64,000 nt of DNA from Aliiglaciecola sp. LCG003 (GCF_030316135.1 NZ_CP128185.1:2914001-2978000), one strand, 5' to 3'; positions 36,384 through 45,593 are shown, numbered from the stretch's first letter. Notes: generated from the letters alone by a model not told the origin. Made by a program: numbers and translations.

Positions 36384-37241
36384 CTATTCGACACCATTCG
36401 AATTATTCTGTAAAAAGCTTTCGATATGTTGTGCAATTTGTTTGGGGTGATCCATATGCAGATGGTGGCCACCGGGACTAGTAACATGGGTGAGGTGTTG
36501 GACCCATCCCAAACGTTCTTTGACCTTCTCACGCATCACTTCGTAACCTTCAGTTCCCATAATCGCAAGCGTGGGGCACTGAATGTTCTGCATAAAGTGC
36601 TGCGCTTGATCATCCGTAACCCGCAAAGAGGAAATCGTCCTTAACCGTCGGTCAGTGCGAAACCGCAGTTCACCGTCTTGTTCATACAAGTTTCGATTGA
36701 CTAATAACTCTGCCGCTTCACAACTAAGATCGCCCGCCTTGGCTCGCGCTTTGACGACGGCATCATAACTTTTTGGATGTTTTGCTTCTCTGGCTTGTAA
36801 TTGCAGACGACTCTCTATGGATTCACGCATTTGTTCAGGACTGCTCTGAGCTGTTTTGGTCAAAGGCCCGAAAGACTCAATAGTAATATAATGACTGACA
36901 TATTCAGGAAAACTGCTGGTGTACATCGACCCCACAATCCCGCCCATCGAATGACCTAAAAGAATAAACGACTTAAACCCTTGGGTGACGACCAATTCAT
37001 GCAAATCATGAACGAAATCAATTTGGTGATAATGGGCATCGGCACTGCGGTGGCTCGATAATCCGTGGCCCGCAAAATCAATAGCGATAACCTGATAGTC
37101 TGAGAGGTATTTTGCTAACGGGCTGAAACTAGCCGCATTATCCAACCATCCATGCAAGGCTAAAATAAGCGGCTTGCCTACATTGCCATTAGTTAATCCA
37201 GATAATTGAATATTGGCCAAAGAAAATTTTACATCATGCAT
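36384..37241 (-). CDS. Alpha/beta-hydrolase
   Basis: Soluble alpha/beta-hydrolase, probably an esterase. LALHGWLDNAASF gives the oxyanion His-Gly, the nucleophile Ser is in LLGHSMGGIVG, the acid in IMGTEGYEVM and the catalytic His in SPGGHHLHMDHP. The start at 37241 (MHDVKFSLANIQLSG) is preferred: GGAG lies 6 bases upstream. A longer open frame from 37319 would be translated through the terminator hairpin at 37287-37312 and is unlikely. It lies between slp and fadD; related hydrolases occupy the same place in other Alteromonadales, which hints at a lipid or thioester substrate, but this is inference. Confidence 0.88.
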   Translation of the reverse strand: MHDVKFSLANIQLSGLTNGNVGKPLILALHGWLDNAASFSPLAKYLSDYQVIAIDFAGHGLSSHRSADAHYHQIDFVHDLHELVVTQGFKSFILLGHSMGGIVGSMYTSSFPEYVSHYITIESFGPLTKTAQSSPEQMRESIESRLQLQAREAKHPKSYDAVVKARAKAGDLSCEAAELLVNRNLYEQDGELRFRTDRRLRTISSLRVTDDQAQHFMQNIQCPTLAIMGTEGYEVMREKVKERLGWVQHLTHVTSPGGHHLHMDHPKQIAQHIESFLQNNSNGVE

Positions 37242-37286
37242 ACCGAGCTCCATATTAACCGCTATATGCTCATGCAATGGACACAA

Positions 37287-37312
37287 AAAAGCGGCATCAG
37301 TTTGCCGCTTTT
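37287..37312 (-). terminator. Terminator after slp
   Basis: Stem AAAAGCGGC / GCCGCTTTT, loop ATCAGTTT; on the minus strand followed by more T (TTTTTTG). It lies 86 bp past the slp stop and 46 bp before the hydrolase start. Confidence 0.85.
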
Positions 37313-37397
37313 GTACCACCTTATGCCGCTTAGCGGAAATTACCTGCCGTGATAATGGACCATACTCATCGGTGATAATATCCTGTAGGATTGATTT

Positions 37398-38024
37398 TCA
37401 CGGCTCTTTGCGGCTGTCGATATCTCGATTATTGATATTTTTAGCCGGCCGATTATTGACTGGTAGAGCCGCACCTTGAGTTTGGCGTTGACCACCTCGG
37501 ATGATGATCCTTTGATGATATGGTCGATATGGGAAGCCCCAATAAGACTGATAGGGCCACATATGAATGGTACTGACTTCAACTCGTTCAATCTCTTTCC
37601 ACAAATGGTAACCTGTAGATTGTAAAGTTGGGAATACGTACTTATGCTCACCTACCGTGCCCTCTTCGACACCAATAAGCTTGCCTGCTACGGTTACCGC
37701 CCGGCCTTTTTGGAATACCATAGGATCTAAAAATCCGTCAACATAGACCCTGAATCGACCTATACTCTGGTCTGAAATAATTGGTCTCCCATAAGTTCTT
37801 AACGGATAGTGTAAGATTTCCAACATAGTGGCATCAGGCAGATTCTCTATTTGCGCGATAACACCGCCCCAACGGGCCATCTTATCTAAATTTCCTTCAG
37901 GGTCTGCGGACGCTTTTTCGTAGGAGAGAAGCTCAACATTTTTATCAACCTGAACACTCTCTGGCACAGATACGCACCCTGACAATAATATTACGGCAAA
38001 CAACGCCGCTATCTTAGCTTGCAT
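37398..38024 (-). CDS. Slp-family outer-membrane lipoprotein
   Basis: A 208-residue lipoprotein with signal AALFAVILLSG and a lipobox ending at Cys17 (LLSGC). The body matches the Slp/YeaY family (ARWGGVIAQIENLPDATMLEIL, RFRVYVDGFLDPM, GRAVTVAGKL, HLWKE). The residues after the Cys (VSVP) lack Asp at +2, so sorting to the outer membrane is expected. The C-terminal tail is rich in Tyr, Arg and Pro and looks disordered. E. coli yeaY sits at the same spot between tsaB and fadD. Stress-related function; the precise role is unknown. Confidence 0.92.
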   Translation of the reverse strand: MQAKIAALFAVILLSGCVSVPESVQVDKNVELLSYEKASADPEGNLDKMARWGGVIAQIENLPDATMLEILHYPLRTYGRPIISDQSIGRFRVYVDGFLDPMVFQKGRAVTVAGKLIGVEEGTVGEHKYVFPTLQSTGYHLWKEIERVEVSTIHMWPYQSYWGFPYRPYHQRIIIRGGQRQTQGAALPVNNRPAKNINNRDIDSRKEP

Positions 38025-38213
38025 GTTGGAACCTCTTGTTAAATTTGCTACCTAGTATGGGTACGCTGTTAGTTAATTTATAGCTCAATCAAGCCGAACT
38101 TAACCCCAGATTTCATTCATTTTGAATAACAGATACTATGTATTTAAGCTAACAGAAGTTGACTGAATAGCAACAAAATTGCGCTGAATAACACGAGCCT
38201 AAATTATCAGGCG

Positions 38214-38534
38214 TTACACGAAAGTATCAACACCAAATAACGATTGAATCTCGTCTCGCTGTTCATGTTTGGCTAGGGATTGATAAGTATCTATGGCTTT
38301 AGTAGCGCGATAATCAGAATACTCAACTTTGTCCTGTTGCTGTTGAGAGTAACGTTCAACATCCGCCAACGCCTCAGGGTTATTTTGACGAACAACCGTC
38401 TGCGCACCAGCTGGCCTGCCGCTGCCCGGCTGATTTGGTTGCTGTTGAGGGTCAACCGGTTTTCGCGGCTCCCTCACCTTCGGCGTTATCGTTAGTTGGT
38501 TTTGCAGTGCAACTAACGGGCTGTCAATTTCCAA
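38214..38534 (-). CDS. Small hypothetical protein between slp and tsaB
   Basis: A 106-residue soluble protein. The middle is low complexity and rich in Pro and Gln (DPQQQPNQPGSGRP), and the C-terminus ends in RDEIQSLFGVDTFV, a type of ending I associate with a short conserved hypothetical family in Alteromonadales and Shewanella; that is recollection, not a search. The only start is TTG at 38534, with AAAGG about 10 bases upstream and an in-frame stop directly before it. Probably real, function unknown. Confidence 0.55.
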   Translation of the reverse strand: MEIDSPLVALQNQLTITPKVREPRKPVDPQQQPNQPGSGRPAGAQTVVRQNNPEALADVERYSQQQQDKVEYSDYRATKAIDTYQSLAKHEQRDEIQSLFGVDTFV

Positions 38535-38677
38535 TCAATTAAGACCTTTAAATTATTCTTGTGATAATTCTGTTGAATGTCTGTCGTTACCAACCGTTAA
38601 ACTTTGCAAGTTTCATGCTCATTGTTGAAATTAGCTCATACAAATCGCGACGACAGTGCCACTAGTTTCGCTGTTTG

Positions 38678-39361
38678 CTACTCTCTACCGGGCAGCTTTT
38701 TCCAAGTTACCTTGTCTCGCAAATAGACAGGTTGGATATTTTCACAATCAAATACTTCCCCAAGGGCTATGTGTCTACTGGCTAACTGAAGCATGTATGC
38801 TGCGTTTGGATACAGCACCTGTGCCGCACCTATTTGTGCCACGAGCGGGCTAAACGCCGGATAAGCTTGCCATCCCGTTCCCGCCAGTTTATCGGGTAAT
38901 TCGGTTAATAGCTGCAAAGCTTGCTCTGGTGCCAACACCTGCTCAATGCCATCCAACACGGCGAGACCATTTCGATTAATAAACTGTCCGAAATAGACCT
39001 CATCCATACGAGCATCAATGGCTACTGCAATCCGCTCAGCCCCTTCAGTGTCTATAACTTGCTGGGCCATAGTAGCTAAAGTAGACACCCCAACGACTTT
39101 AAGTTCAGTTCCTAGAGATAATCCTTGGATCATCCCAGTGGCAATACGAACCCCAGTGAAACTGCCGGGACCCCGTCCGAAAACCAAGTAATCAAAGTCT
39201 TTTAAGCTAGATTGGTGAGTTTTCAGTAACTGGTCTACCATAGGTAGTATTTTCTGGCTATGTTGTTGAGGACACACCTCGAAGAGGCTGTGCACCTGCT
39301 GATTAATTTTTATCGCAGCAGAGCAGGCTTCGGTTGCGGTATCAAGTGCTAGTAAATTCAT
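38678..39361 (-). CDS. tsaB: tRNA threonylcarbamoyladenosine biosynthesis protein TsaB
   Basis: Non-catalytic partner of TsaD in making t6A37 on ANN-decoding tRNAs. The start MNLLALDTATEACSAAI has the ASKHA nucleotide-binding phosphate loop, and GRGPGSFTGVRIATGMIQGL is the TsaB hallmark. At 227 residues it is full length. Its ATG overlaps the stop of the yoaA helicase gene by 4 bp (39358-39361), so they are translationally coupled, as in E. coli where the two are also neighbours. Confidence 0.96.
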   Translation of the reverse strand: MNLLALDTATEACSAAIKINQQVHSLFEVCPQQHSQKILPMVDQLLKTHQSSLKDFDYLVFGRGPGSFTGVRIATGMIQGLSLGTELKVVGVSTLATMAQQVIDTEGAERIAVAIDARMDEVYFGQFINRNGLAVLDGIEQVLAPEQALQLLTELPDKLAGTGWQAYPAFSPLVAQIGAAQVLYPNAAYMLQLASRHIALGEVFDCENIQPVYLRDKVTWKKLPGRE

Positions 39362-41289
39362 GGTTGCTCATTCTGTTTTTGGATATCCTGCAAAAAATCC
39401 ATCGCTAAATCAATATCCCGAGTTCGTTTCATTGGCGGTAAGCTGGATAAAAATGTCTTTGCGTAATCTTTAGTGATTAATCGATTATCACAAATCACCA
39501 GCACTCCTCGATCCGTTTCATCACGGATCAATCGACCCGCTCCCTGCTTGAGTGAAATCACCGCCTGTGGAATTTGAATCTGAGCGAAGGGGTTGGCGCC
39601 AGATTTTCGACAATCTTCTATTCTAGCTTGCAGCAGCGGGTCGTCCGGTGCCGCAAAGGGCAACTTGTCAATCATTACACAGGTGAGATCATCACCCCGC
39701 ACATCGACGCCTTCCCAAAATGCACCGGTTCCGAGTAACACTGCCTGTTTATTATTTACATATTCTTCGAGCAGCGCACGCTTAGTAGTTGTGCCTTGGA
39801 CTAAAATCGGGTTATCGATTCGATCAGGTAGTTTCTCCGCTATTTCTTTTAGCATTGCATGTGATGTAAACAACAAGAAACACCGGCCATCACTGGCTGC
39901 AATTAATTTTATCGCGACCTCTAACAAGGTCTTTTTCATTTCCCAACTACTGGGCTCAGGTAAATAGCGCGGCACACATAATATTGCCTGCTTTTGATAG
40001 TCAAAAGGACTGTCCAACGCCAAAGTTTGTGCATCATGCAAGCCCATTAGACGTTGAAAATGTGAGAATCCGCCATCAACCATTAAGGTCGCAGAGGTAA
40101 ACACCCATGTTCGCTTGGGCTCTTCGATAAAACTGGCAAAGCGTTTGGCAATCGATAACGGTGTGAGGTGAAGCACAATATGTTTAGGTGTGGTTTCATA
40201 CCATAAACTCACACCAGCTTGATTTGTGTCGGTTAACACAGCCAATTTAGACTTAGCATGGGTAACCCGTTCAAATAAGGTATCCAACTCTTTTTCTCTG
40301 CCCAAATGGATTTTGACCACCTCGTATAATACTCCAAGGGACTCATCCAACTTGCTCATTTGGGTTTGAATTTCCGCTCTGGCTAACATATTTCGCCAAT
40401 TGCCTTTTTCTGGCGTAACGGGAAAAAGAATACGCAGATCAGCAGCGATCAGCCGGCATTTTTCCGCGGCCTTCACCAATTGGTCGGCATCTTTAAGCAC
40501 AGTGCGCTTGACGATGTCGATATCTCGGGCCAAATCGGATATTTGCCGGCTTGAAAGCGCTTCACCAAAATATTCACTGGCGATATCAGGTATCTGATGG
40601 GCTTCATCAAAGATGACGATATCCGCGTCAGGTATGAGTTCTCCGAAACCTGTATCTTTGAGAGCCATATCAGCGAAAAATAAATGATGATTCACCACTA
40701 CGATATCAGCCTCAAGGGCTTTTTTTCTGGCTTTGACTAAGTAACAGTCTTCATAATCAGGACAATCTTTACCTAGACAGTTGTCCACTGTCGAGGTTAC
40801 CAAGGGGATTACTCTGGCATCTTCAGCAAGAGACTTTAGCTCACCAATATCACCACTGCGGGTGGCAGATGCCCATTGTCTCACTTGAGTAAGTTCATTT
40901 AACGTTTGTTTTTCCAATAAGGTGCTGTTACCGCTATGTTGACTCAAACGGTGCAAGCACAAGTAATTGGAGCGACCTTTGAGCAAAGCAGCCTGTCGAT
41001 TACTGGCTAAGGCTTTAGTCAACAAGGGCAAATCGCGATGAAAAAGTTGCTCTTGTAAATTCTTGGTACCGGTGGAAATAATAGCCTTTTTATCACTGAC
41101 CATCACGGGAGCAAGGTAAGCGAATGTTTTACCTGTACCCGTACCCGCCTCGACAATCAACGGGCTTTTTTGCAGAATAGCCGTTTCAATGGCTTGCGAC
41201 ATTTCAACTTGCGCTTTGCGGGGACTAAAACCAGCTATAGCAACGGATAACAGGCCATCTTGGGCAAATAATTCGGTAACCTTGGACAT
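39358..41289 (-). CDS. yoaA: DinG/XPD-family ATP-dependent DNA helicase YoaA
   Basis: Superfamily 2, 5'-3' Fe-S helicase that acts in DNA damage tolerance, in E. coli with the HolC subunit. Walker A is EAGTGTGKTFAYLAP, Walker B FDEAHQI, and motif VI is QGAGRLIRDETDRGV. The Fe-S cluster ligands are four Cys: one in SNYLCLHRL and three in NCLGKDCPDYEDC. At 643 residues it matches YoaA (636), not the longer DinG. It is the first gene of the tsaB operon; the 264-bp gap to the divergent mrp operon holds its promoter. Confidence 0.94.
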   Translation of the reverse strand: MSKVTELFAQDGLLSVAIAGFSPRKAQVEMSQAIETAILQKSPLIVEAGTGTGKTFAYLAPVMVSDKKAIISTGTKNLQEQLFHRDLPLLTKALASNRQAALLKGRSNYLCLHRLSQHSGNSTLLEKQTLNELTQVRQWASATRSGDIGELKSLAEDARVIPLVTSTVDNCLGKDCPDYEDCYLVKARKKALEADIVVVNHHLFFADMALKDTGFGELIPDADIVIFDEAHQIPDIASEYFGEALSSRQISDLARDIDIVKRTVLKDADQLVKAAEKCRLIAADLRILFPVTPEKGNWRNMLARAEIQTQMSKLDESLGVLYEVVKIHLGREKELDTLFERVTHAKSKLAVLTDTNQAGVSLWYETTPKHIVLHLTPLSIAKRFASFIEEPKRTWVFTSATLMVDGGFSHFQRLMGLHDAQTLALDSPFDYQKQAILCVPRYLPEPSSWEMKKTLLEVAIKLIAASDGRCFLLFTSHAMLKEIAEKLPDRIDNPILVQGTTTKRALLEEYVNNKQAVLLGTGAFWEGVDVRGDDLTCVMIDKLPFAAPDDPLLQARIEDCRKSGANPFAQIQIPQAVISLKQGAGRLIRDETDRGVLVICDNRLITKDYAKTFLSSLPPMKRTRDIDLAMDFLQDIQKQNEQP

Positions 41290-41542
41290 TAAATAGACCT
41301 GTATTGGTTGATCGATAGACTAGAATCGTAATAGGCTTAGAGATTGATAATGACGCACTGAAAGTGTACGAGTGTAATCAATGAGTATGCCAAAAAAACC
41401 CTAAAATATCAGCATTAATGATCAAAAATACTTGAACATATGTATATTTTATAAGCGGTTAGTTGCACTTGGGCTTGGCAATAGCATGGACTTTCATCTA
41501 AGGTATCCATTCTGCTTAGTTAAATTACATAATGAGGTAACA

Positions 41543-41572
41543 ATGTTTTTAGTTTGGAGCACTCAGTTTTGA
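41543..41572 (+). CDS. Nine-codon leader ORF before mrpE
   Basis: ATG at 41543 with GAGG (41534-41537) at ideal distance, encoding MFLVWSTQF, stop TGA at 41570-41572. The stop overlaps a TTG start for mrpE (41569-41571) as TTGA, the same four-base overlap style as the rest of the operon. It may couple translation into mrpE. Alternatively a one-base indel has split a longer mrpE. Confidence 0.4.
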   Translation: MFLVWSTQF

Positions 41573-42057
41573 AGTTGACTTTCAGCCTTGGGCTTTTCCT
41601 TATGCTACTGTGGTTATTACTCTCTGGCCACTTCAACATATTGTTTATCAGCTTTGGCATAGTCTCAGTGCTATTTGTGTTGCTGATGGCCAGACGGATG
41701 GAGCTTATCGACCATGAAAGTCATCCGATTACTATGGCCGCTCAACTGCTGTGGTTCTGGTTGGTTTTGGCCAAAAAAATCTTCACTGCGAATATCGATG
41801 TGACCCTGCGAATATTAGGCGTCAAACCTATTAACCCCCAATTGATCAAGATACCATTAGAACAATCATCAGATCTAACCAAAGCCATTTACGCCAATGC
41901 TATTACCCTCACTCCTGGCTCCGCCAGTTTACATATCGAAGACGGTTATTTGTATGTCCATACTATTAGCGAGGAAGGGGCGCAAGCTTTGCTAGAGGGT
42001 GAGATAGCAAAATTGATCCCGCTGGACAAAAATAATCAAGCAGGAGAAAACCAGTGA
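41569..42057 (+). CDS. mrpE: Mrp-type antiporter subunit E
   Basis: Small membrane subunit of the multi-subunit Na+/H+ antiporter. Two or three hydrophobic helices at the N-terminus (LGLFLMLLWLLLSGHFNILFISFG) and a soluble C-terminal domain with SSDLTKAIYANAITLTPGSAS and HTISEEG match MrpE/MnhE. No ATG fits: TTG at 41569 overlaps the stop of a short leader ORF, while TTG at 41554 has no ribosome site at proper distance. It overlaps mrpF by 4 bp. First structural gene of the operon, which is unusual for Mrp, where A or A-B normally comes first. Confidence 0.87.
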   Translation: MKLTFSLGLFLMLLWLLLSGHFNILFISFGIVSVLFVLLMARRMELIDHESHPITMAAQLLWFWLVLAKKIFTANIDVTLRILGVKPINPQLIKIPLEQSSDLTKAIYANAITLTPGSASLHIEDGYLYVHTISEEGAQALLEGEIAKLIPLDKNNQAGENQ

Positions 42058-42416
42058 GTCAACTTTTTATAGCGGCAGCATTGGCAATCATGGTGACAAT
42101 GGCGTTAGCCTTAGCCCGAGCATTATTGGGACCTACAGTATTTGACCGGATCTTAGCGGTAAACATGTTCGGTACCAAAGCTGTATTGTTGGTGGCGGTT
42201 TTCGCCTTTATCTCAGGCCGCCCAGACGTACTAGATATCGCCTTACTCTACTCGTTGTTGAATTTTATAGGCGTTGTGGCGGCACTGCGTTTGGTCCAGC
42301 GCAACAAGGAATATGCCGACCCTCATCCAGAACAGGAAGACACTCCTGCTATGCAGCCTCAATTTGACGCAGAACAAGCTAAGAGTGGTGTTGAACCATC
42401 TAAGGAAAGTCAATGA
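42054..42416 (+). CDS. mrpF: Mrp-type antiporter subunit F
   Basis: A 120-residue membrane protein with three helices. ALARALLGPTVFDRILAVNMFGTKAVLLV and RPDVLDIALLYSLLNFIG are the MrpF/MnhF signature, with an essential-type Asp in the third helix. The C-terminal about 30 residues are a polar, acidic tail longer than in most MrpF proteins. The GTG start at 42054 overlaps the mrpE stop; the stop overlaps the mrpG ATG. Confidence 0.92.
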   Translation: MSQLFIAAALAIMVTMALALARALLGPTVFDRILAVNMFGTKAVLLVAVFAFISGRPDVLDIALLYSLLNFIGVVAALRLVQRNKEYADPHPEQEDTPAMQPQFDAEQAKSGVEPSKESQ

Positions 42417-42757
42417 TCTTAATAATAGCGGATGTTTTGACCTGTATTTTTGTTAGTTTAGGATGCCTGCTTGGCATAATCGGTGGCATCGGCATGCACC
42501 GCTTGAACGATTTTTACAGCCGCCTTCATGCCGTTGGGGTGACTGACACGCTTTGTAGTTTTTTAATCCTCACCGGCTTAGCATTTCAAAGTGGCCTTTC
42601 TCTGGTAACTGTCAAATTACTACTGGTATTTATGTTTTTATTTTTTACCAGCCCCACAGCTTCATTCTCACTCGCAAACAATGCTTGGAATTGGGGATTG
42701 AAACCGCAAAATAACGGTAAAAACCTTCCCTGTAGTAACGAAAATGAGGAGCAGTGA
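42413..42757 (+). CDS. mrpG: Mrp-type antiporter subunit G
   Basis: A 114-residue subunit with three membrane helices. GIGMHRLNDFYSRLHAVGVTDTL is the diagnostic MrpG/MnhG sequence; TSPTASFSLANNAW lies in the third helix region. Start ATG at 42413 overlaps mrpF by 4 bp, and the stop overlaps the start of the next gene. Subunits E, F and G form one end of the Mrp complex in known structures. Confidence 0.92.
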   Translation: MILIIADVLTCIFVSLGCLLGIIGGIGMHRLNDFYSRLHAVGVTDTLCSFLILTGLAFQSGLSLVTVKLLLVFMFLFFTSPTASFSLANNAWNWGLKPQNNGKNLPCSNENEEQ

Positions 42758-43314
42758 TGATAAGTCTCATAATCGACATTGTGTTGTTGTTGTTTCTGTT
42801 GGTGATGGCCATCTCAATTCTTCAAGTCAGAAATTTATTTGCGGTAGCCATGATGTTTGGCTTGTACAGCTTACTGGTTGCAGGTTTGTTCATGGTGTTA
42901 GATGCACCTGATGTAGCCTTTACAGAAGCTGCTGTGGGTACCGGAATTGCCACAGTTTTAATGCTAGCCACCCTAGCTGTTACCCATGATACACACGAGA
43001 AAAAACGGCCTAAATTAGCTTTAGGCCCCTTGTTTATCGTGCTTGTTACCGGAGGATTACTATTTTACGGCACTCACAATATGGGCAACTTAGGCGATCA
43101 AGAATCGCCAGTACATACCCAAGTGGCTAAACGATATATCGAAAAGGGCCAGCAAGACACTGGGGTACCCAATTTGGTTACAGCGGTTTTAGCCAGCTAT
43201 CGGGGATTCGATACTCTAGGTGAGGTTACCGTTGTATTCACTGCTGGGATAGGTGTGCTTTTACTGCTTAGGCGCAAACAAAAACCCAGAGTAAAAGGAG
43301 TTAAAGGTGGTTGA
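42754..43314 (+). CDS. MbhD/MbhE-type subunit (MrpA C-terminal domain as a separate gene)
   Basis: A 186-residue membrane protein. The N-terminal part (LLFLLVMAISILQVRNLFAVAMMFGLYSL, DAPDVAFTEAAVGTGI) matches DUF4040/MbhD, and the C-terminal part (PNLVTAVLASYRGFDTLGEVTVVFTAGIGVLLLL) matches MbhE. In Bacillus-type Mrp both are fused to the end of the large MrpA; here they are free-standing, as in archaeal Mbh and Mbs modules. The Asp-Glu pairs in the helices fit the ion path ascribed to this region. Start GTG at 42754 (ATG at 42757 is equally possible); 8-bp overlap with mrpB. Confidence 0.88.
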   Translation: MMISLIIDIVLLLFLLVMAISILQVRNLFAVAMMFGLYSLLVAGLFMVLDAPDVAFTEAAVGTGIATVLMLATLAVTHDTHEKKRPKLALGPLFIVLVTGGLLFYGTHNMGNLGDQESPVHTQVAKRYIEKGQQDTGVPNLVTAVLASYRGFDTLGEVTVVFTAGIGVLLLLRRKQKPRVKGVKGG

Positions 43315-43729
43315 TAACTTAATTCTTCGGGTCATCGCCAAAGTGCTAATTCCCGTTATCATGCTGTTTGCCTTGTATGTTCAATTTCATGGCGACTATA
43401 GTCCTGGTGGTGGTTTCCAAGCCGGGGTTATCTTCAGCTCGGCGATGTTGCTATATGCATTAGTATTTGGCTTAGATGCTGCAGCCAAAATATTGACAGA
43501 TAAAGCCCTAGTTATTACGGCTAGCCTAGGAGTGCTTTTGTATGCTGGTACTGGCGTTGCATCACTAATATTGGGAGGTACATATTTAGATTACGGCGTC
43601 CTAGCCTCGACCCCCTTAGCAGGTCAGCATATAGGTATCATTGTGATTGAATTAGGCGTAGGTCTGACAGTGGCCGCAATTATGGTGCTGATATTCTTTA
43701 CTTTTGCAAGAAGGACACGGGCAGTATGA
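43307..43729 (+). CDS. mrpB: Mrp-type antiporter subunit B
   Basis: A 140-residue subunit with four membrane helices. FHGDYSPGGGFQAGVIFSSA is the MnhB/MrpB signature, and AGQHIGIIVIELGVGLTVAA precedes the last helix. Start GTG at 43307, overlapping the previous gene by 8 bp; the stop overlaps the mrpC ATG by 4 bp. Confidence 0.93.
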   Translation: MVDNLILRVIAKVLIPVIMLFALYVQFHGDYSPGGGFQAGVIFSSAMLLYALVFGLDAAAKILTDKALVITASLGVLLYAGTGVASLILGGTYLDYGVLASTPLAGQHIGIIVIELGVGLTVAAIMVLIFFTFARRTRAV

Positions 43730-44085
43730 TGGAATATGTATTAGGTCATATCAATTATTGGATCATAATTTTACTCATGATGACCGGCCTCTACACCATG
43801 ATGAGTAAGCCAAACCTAATTAAAAAAATGGCCGGTTTGAGTGTATTCCAAACTGGCGTAATTCTACTTTACATCAGTCTAGGCAAAGTCACCGGCGGTA
43901 CCGCTCCCATTATAGCTGACGGATTTGATATCTATTCCAATCCCCTCCCCCAAGTGCTGATGTTAACTGCCATTGTTGTCGGCGTTGCCACCACAGCACT
44001 GGGTTTTGCACTGATAGTGCGGATCAAAGAGGCATATGGGACCATTGAAGAAGATGAATTAGAAAAAATGGACGGCGAAGTATGA
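43726..44085 (+). CDS. mrpC: Mrp-type antiporter subunit C (NuoK-like)
   Basis: A 119-residue, three-helix protein homologous to NuoK of complex I. Motifs are GLYTMMSKPNLIKKMAGLSVFQTGVI and NPLPQVLMLTAIVVGVATTALGFAL. The Glu in the C-terminal segment and the PQ-LTAIVVG helix are typical of MrpC/MnhC. Four-base overlaps at both ends. An acidic tail (EEDELEKMDGEV) ends the protein. Confidence 0.93.
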   Translation: MMEYVLGHINYWIIILLMMTGLYTMMSKPNLIKKMAGLSVFQTGVILLYISLGKVTGGTAPIIADGFDIYSNPLPQVLMLTAIVVGVATTALGFALIVRIKEAYGTIEEDELEKMDGEV

Positions 44086-45593
44086 TAGAACAAAATCTGA
44101 CGATTTTGATGGTGGTCGTACCCTTAATGTGTGCGCCTATCACTGCAATGTTAAATCGAGCCTATATTGGGTGGCTGATTACGCTTCTCGTCACAACAAG
44201 CTGCTTTGTGATGTCGATTATTTTGCTGTTGGGGTTATCCGATGGCACTGTTATACATTATGAGTTAGGAGGTTGGGCACCGCCTTGGGGAATCGAATAT
44301 CGTTTAGACTCAGTTAACGGCCTAGTTGCACTTATTGTTTCTGGGATCGGTATGTTGACCTCCATATATGCTAAACGATCCGTTGAGGTTGAGATCGAAA
44401 GCCACCAAATTCCATTATTCTACACAGCGTTCCAATTGTGCTTTTTGGGGCTACTAGGTATTTGCTTAACCGGTGACATATTCAATCTTTTCGTTTTTTT
44501 AGAGATTTCATCCTTAGCATCTTATGCACTCATTGCCTTAGGTAATAATCGAAAAGCGCTTACTGCATCCTTTCACTATTTGGTGCTGGGGACCTTGGGC
44601 GCAACGTTTTTCCTGATCGGTATCGGACTTGCTTATGCTGCTACCGGCACGTTAAACATGGCAGATTTATCCAGCGGACTCGTCGCTGCTAGTGATATAC
44701 GCTTAGTCCACACGGCCTTCGCCTTTATTATAGTGGGAATGGCGCTCAAGGCCGCCATTTATCCGCTACATCTTTGGTTACCTAATGCCTACAGCTATGC
44801 ACCATCTGTAGTCAGTATTTTTCTGTGTGCTACGGCCACCAAAGTTGCCATATACGTAATAATCCGCTGTCTTTTCAATGTGTTTTCAATTGATTATGTA
44901 TTATCTACGCTGCTACCAGAGGTTCTAGTAGTAGTCGGTGCTGTGGCAATTCTCTATGGCTCAGTAAGAGCCATAGGTCAAAACGGTATGCGCAAGATGC
45001 TAGCTTATTCCAGTGTGGCTCAAATCGGTTATATGGTTATGGGAATTGGTTTCTTTAGTCGCAGTGGTTTGACCGCCAGCCTGTTACATTTATTCAATCA
45101 TGCCCTGATGAAGGCCGCGCTTTTTATGGCTGCAGGACTTTTTATCTACCGAGTAAATACCGCGACCTATGAAAACTTGAAAGGCATGGGCAAAGAGATG
45201 CCTTGGACGTTTGCCGCTATGTTGATTGCTGCAATGAGCCTTATCGGTGTGCCTGGCACTGTCGGTTTCGTCAGTAAATGGCAGTTGCTCCAAGCGGCTA
45301 TTGAACAACAGCAGTGGGCCATGTTGGTGATCATAATTATAGGCTCCTTGCTAGCTATCATTTACATGTGGAAATTAATCGAAGTCTTATATTTTCAGCA
45401 ACAAAGTAAGATCAGAATTCAGGATGTACAATCAGGTAGTGAACGCTTTAGCCACTCCCCATTGAGTATGACAGCTGCACTATGGATATTGTCTGGTATG
45501 TGTATTTATTTTGGTATTTTTACCGACTTCAGTATGCAAACCGCTCATTCGGCCGTAGACCTTTTATTTGCTGGACATAGGGGGCAAGGATGA
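44082..45593 (+). CDS. mrpD: MrpD-type proton-translocating subunit, first copy
   Basis: A 503-residue member of the NuoL/M/N antiporter-like family, about 14 membrane helices. The conserved Glu is in FVFLEISSLASYAL and the conserved Lys in MALKAAIYPLHLWLPNAY; a second Lys lies in CATATKVAIYVI. AYSSVAQIGYMVMGIGF and LFNHALMKAALFMAAG follow. Because it sits directly after mrpC it is the best candidate for MrpD proper. Overlaps both neighbours by 4 bp. Confidence 0.93.
   Translation: MIEQNLTILMVVVPLMCAPITAMLNRAYIGWLITLLVTTSCFVMSIILLLGLSDGTVIHYELGGWAPPWGIEYRLDSVNGLVALIVSGIGMLTSIYAKRSVEVEIESHQIPLFYTAFQLCFLGLLGICLTGDIFNLFVFLEISSLASYALIALGNNRKALTASFHYLVLGTLGATFFLIGIGLAYAATGTLNMADLSSGLVAASDIRLVHTAFAFIIVGMALKAAIYPLHLWLPNAYSYAPSVVSIFLCATATKVAIYVIIRCLFNVFSIDYVLSTLLPEVLVVVGAVAILYGSVRAIGQNGMRKMLAYSSVAQIGYMVMGIGFFSRSGLTASLLHLFNHALMKAALFMAAGLFIYRVNTATYENLKGMGKEMPWTFAAMLIAAMSLIGVPGTVGFVSKWQLLQAAIEQQQWAMLVIIIIGSLLAIIYMWKLIEVLYFQQQSKIRIQDVQSGSERFSHSPLSMTAALWILSGMCIYFGIFTDFSMQTAHSAVDLLFAGHRGQG

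Noticed and set aside
36275-36532. 85-codon open frame overlapping the end of the hydrolase gene
   Set aside because: It lies mostly within the real hydrolase gene in another frame and lacks any domain.
37242-37319. Longer N-terminus for the alpha/beta-hydrolase
   Set aside because: It would be translated through a terminator hairpin, while GGAG precedes the ATG at 37241.
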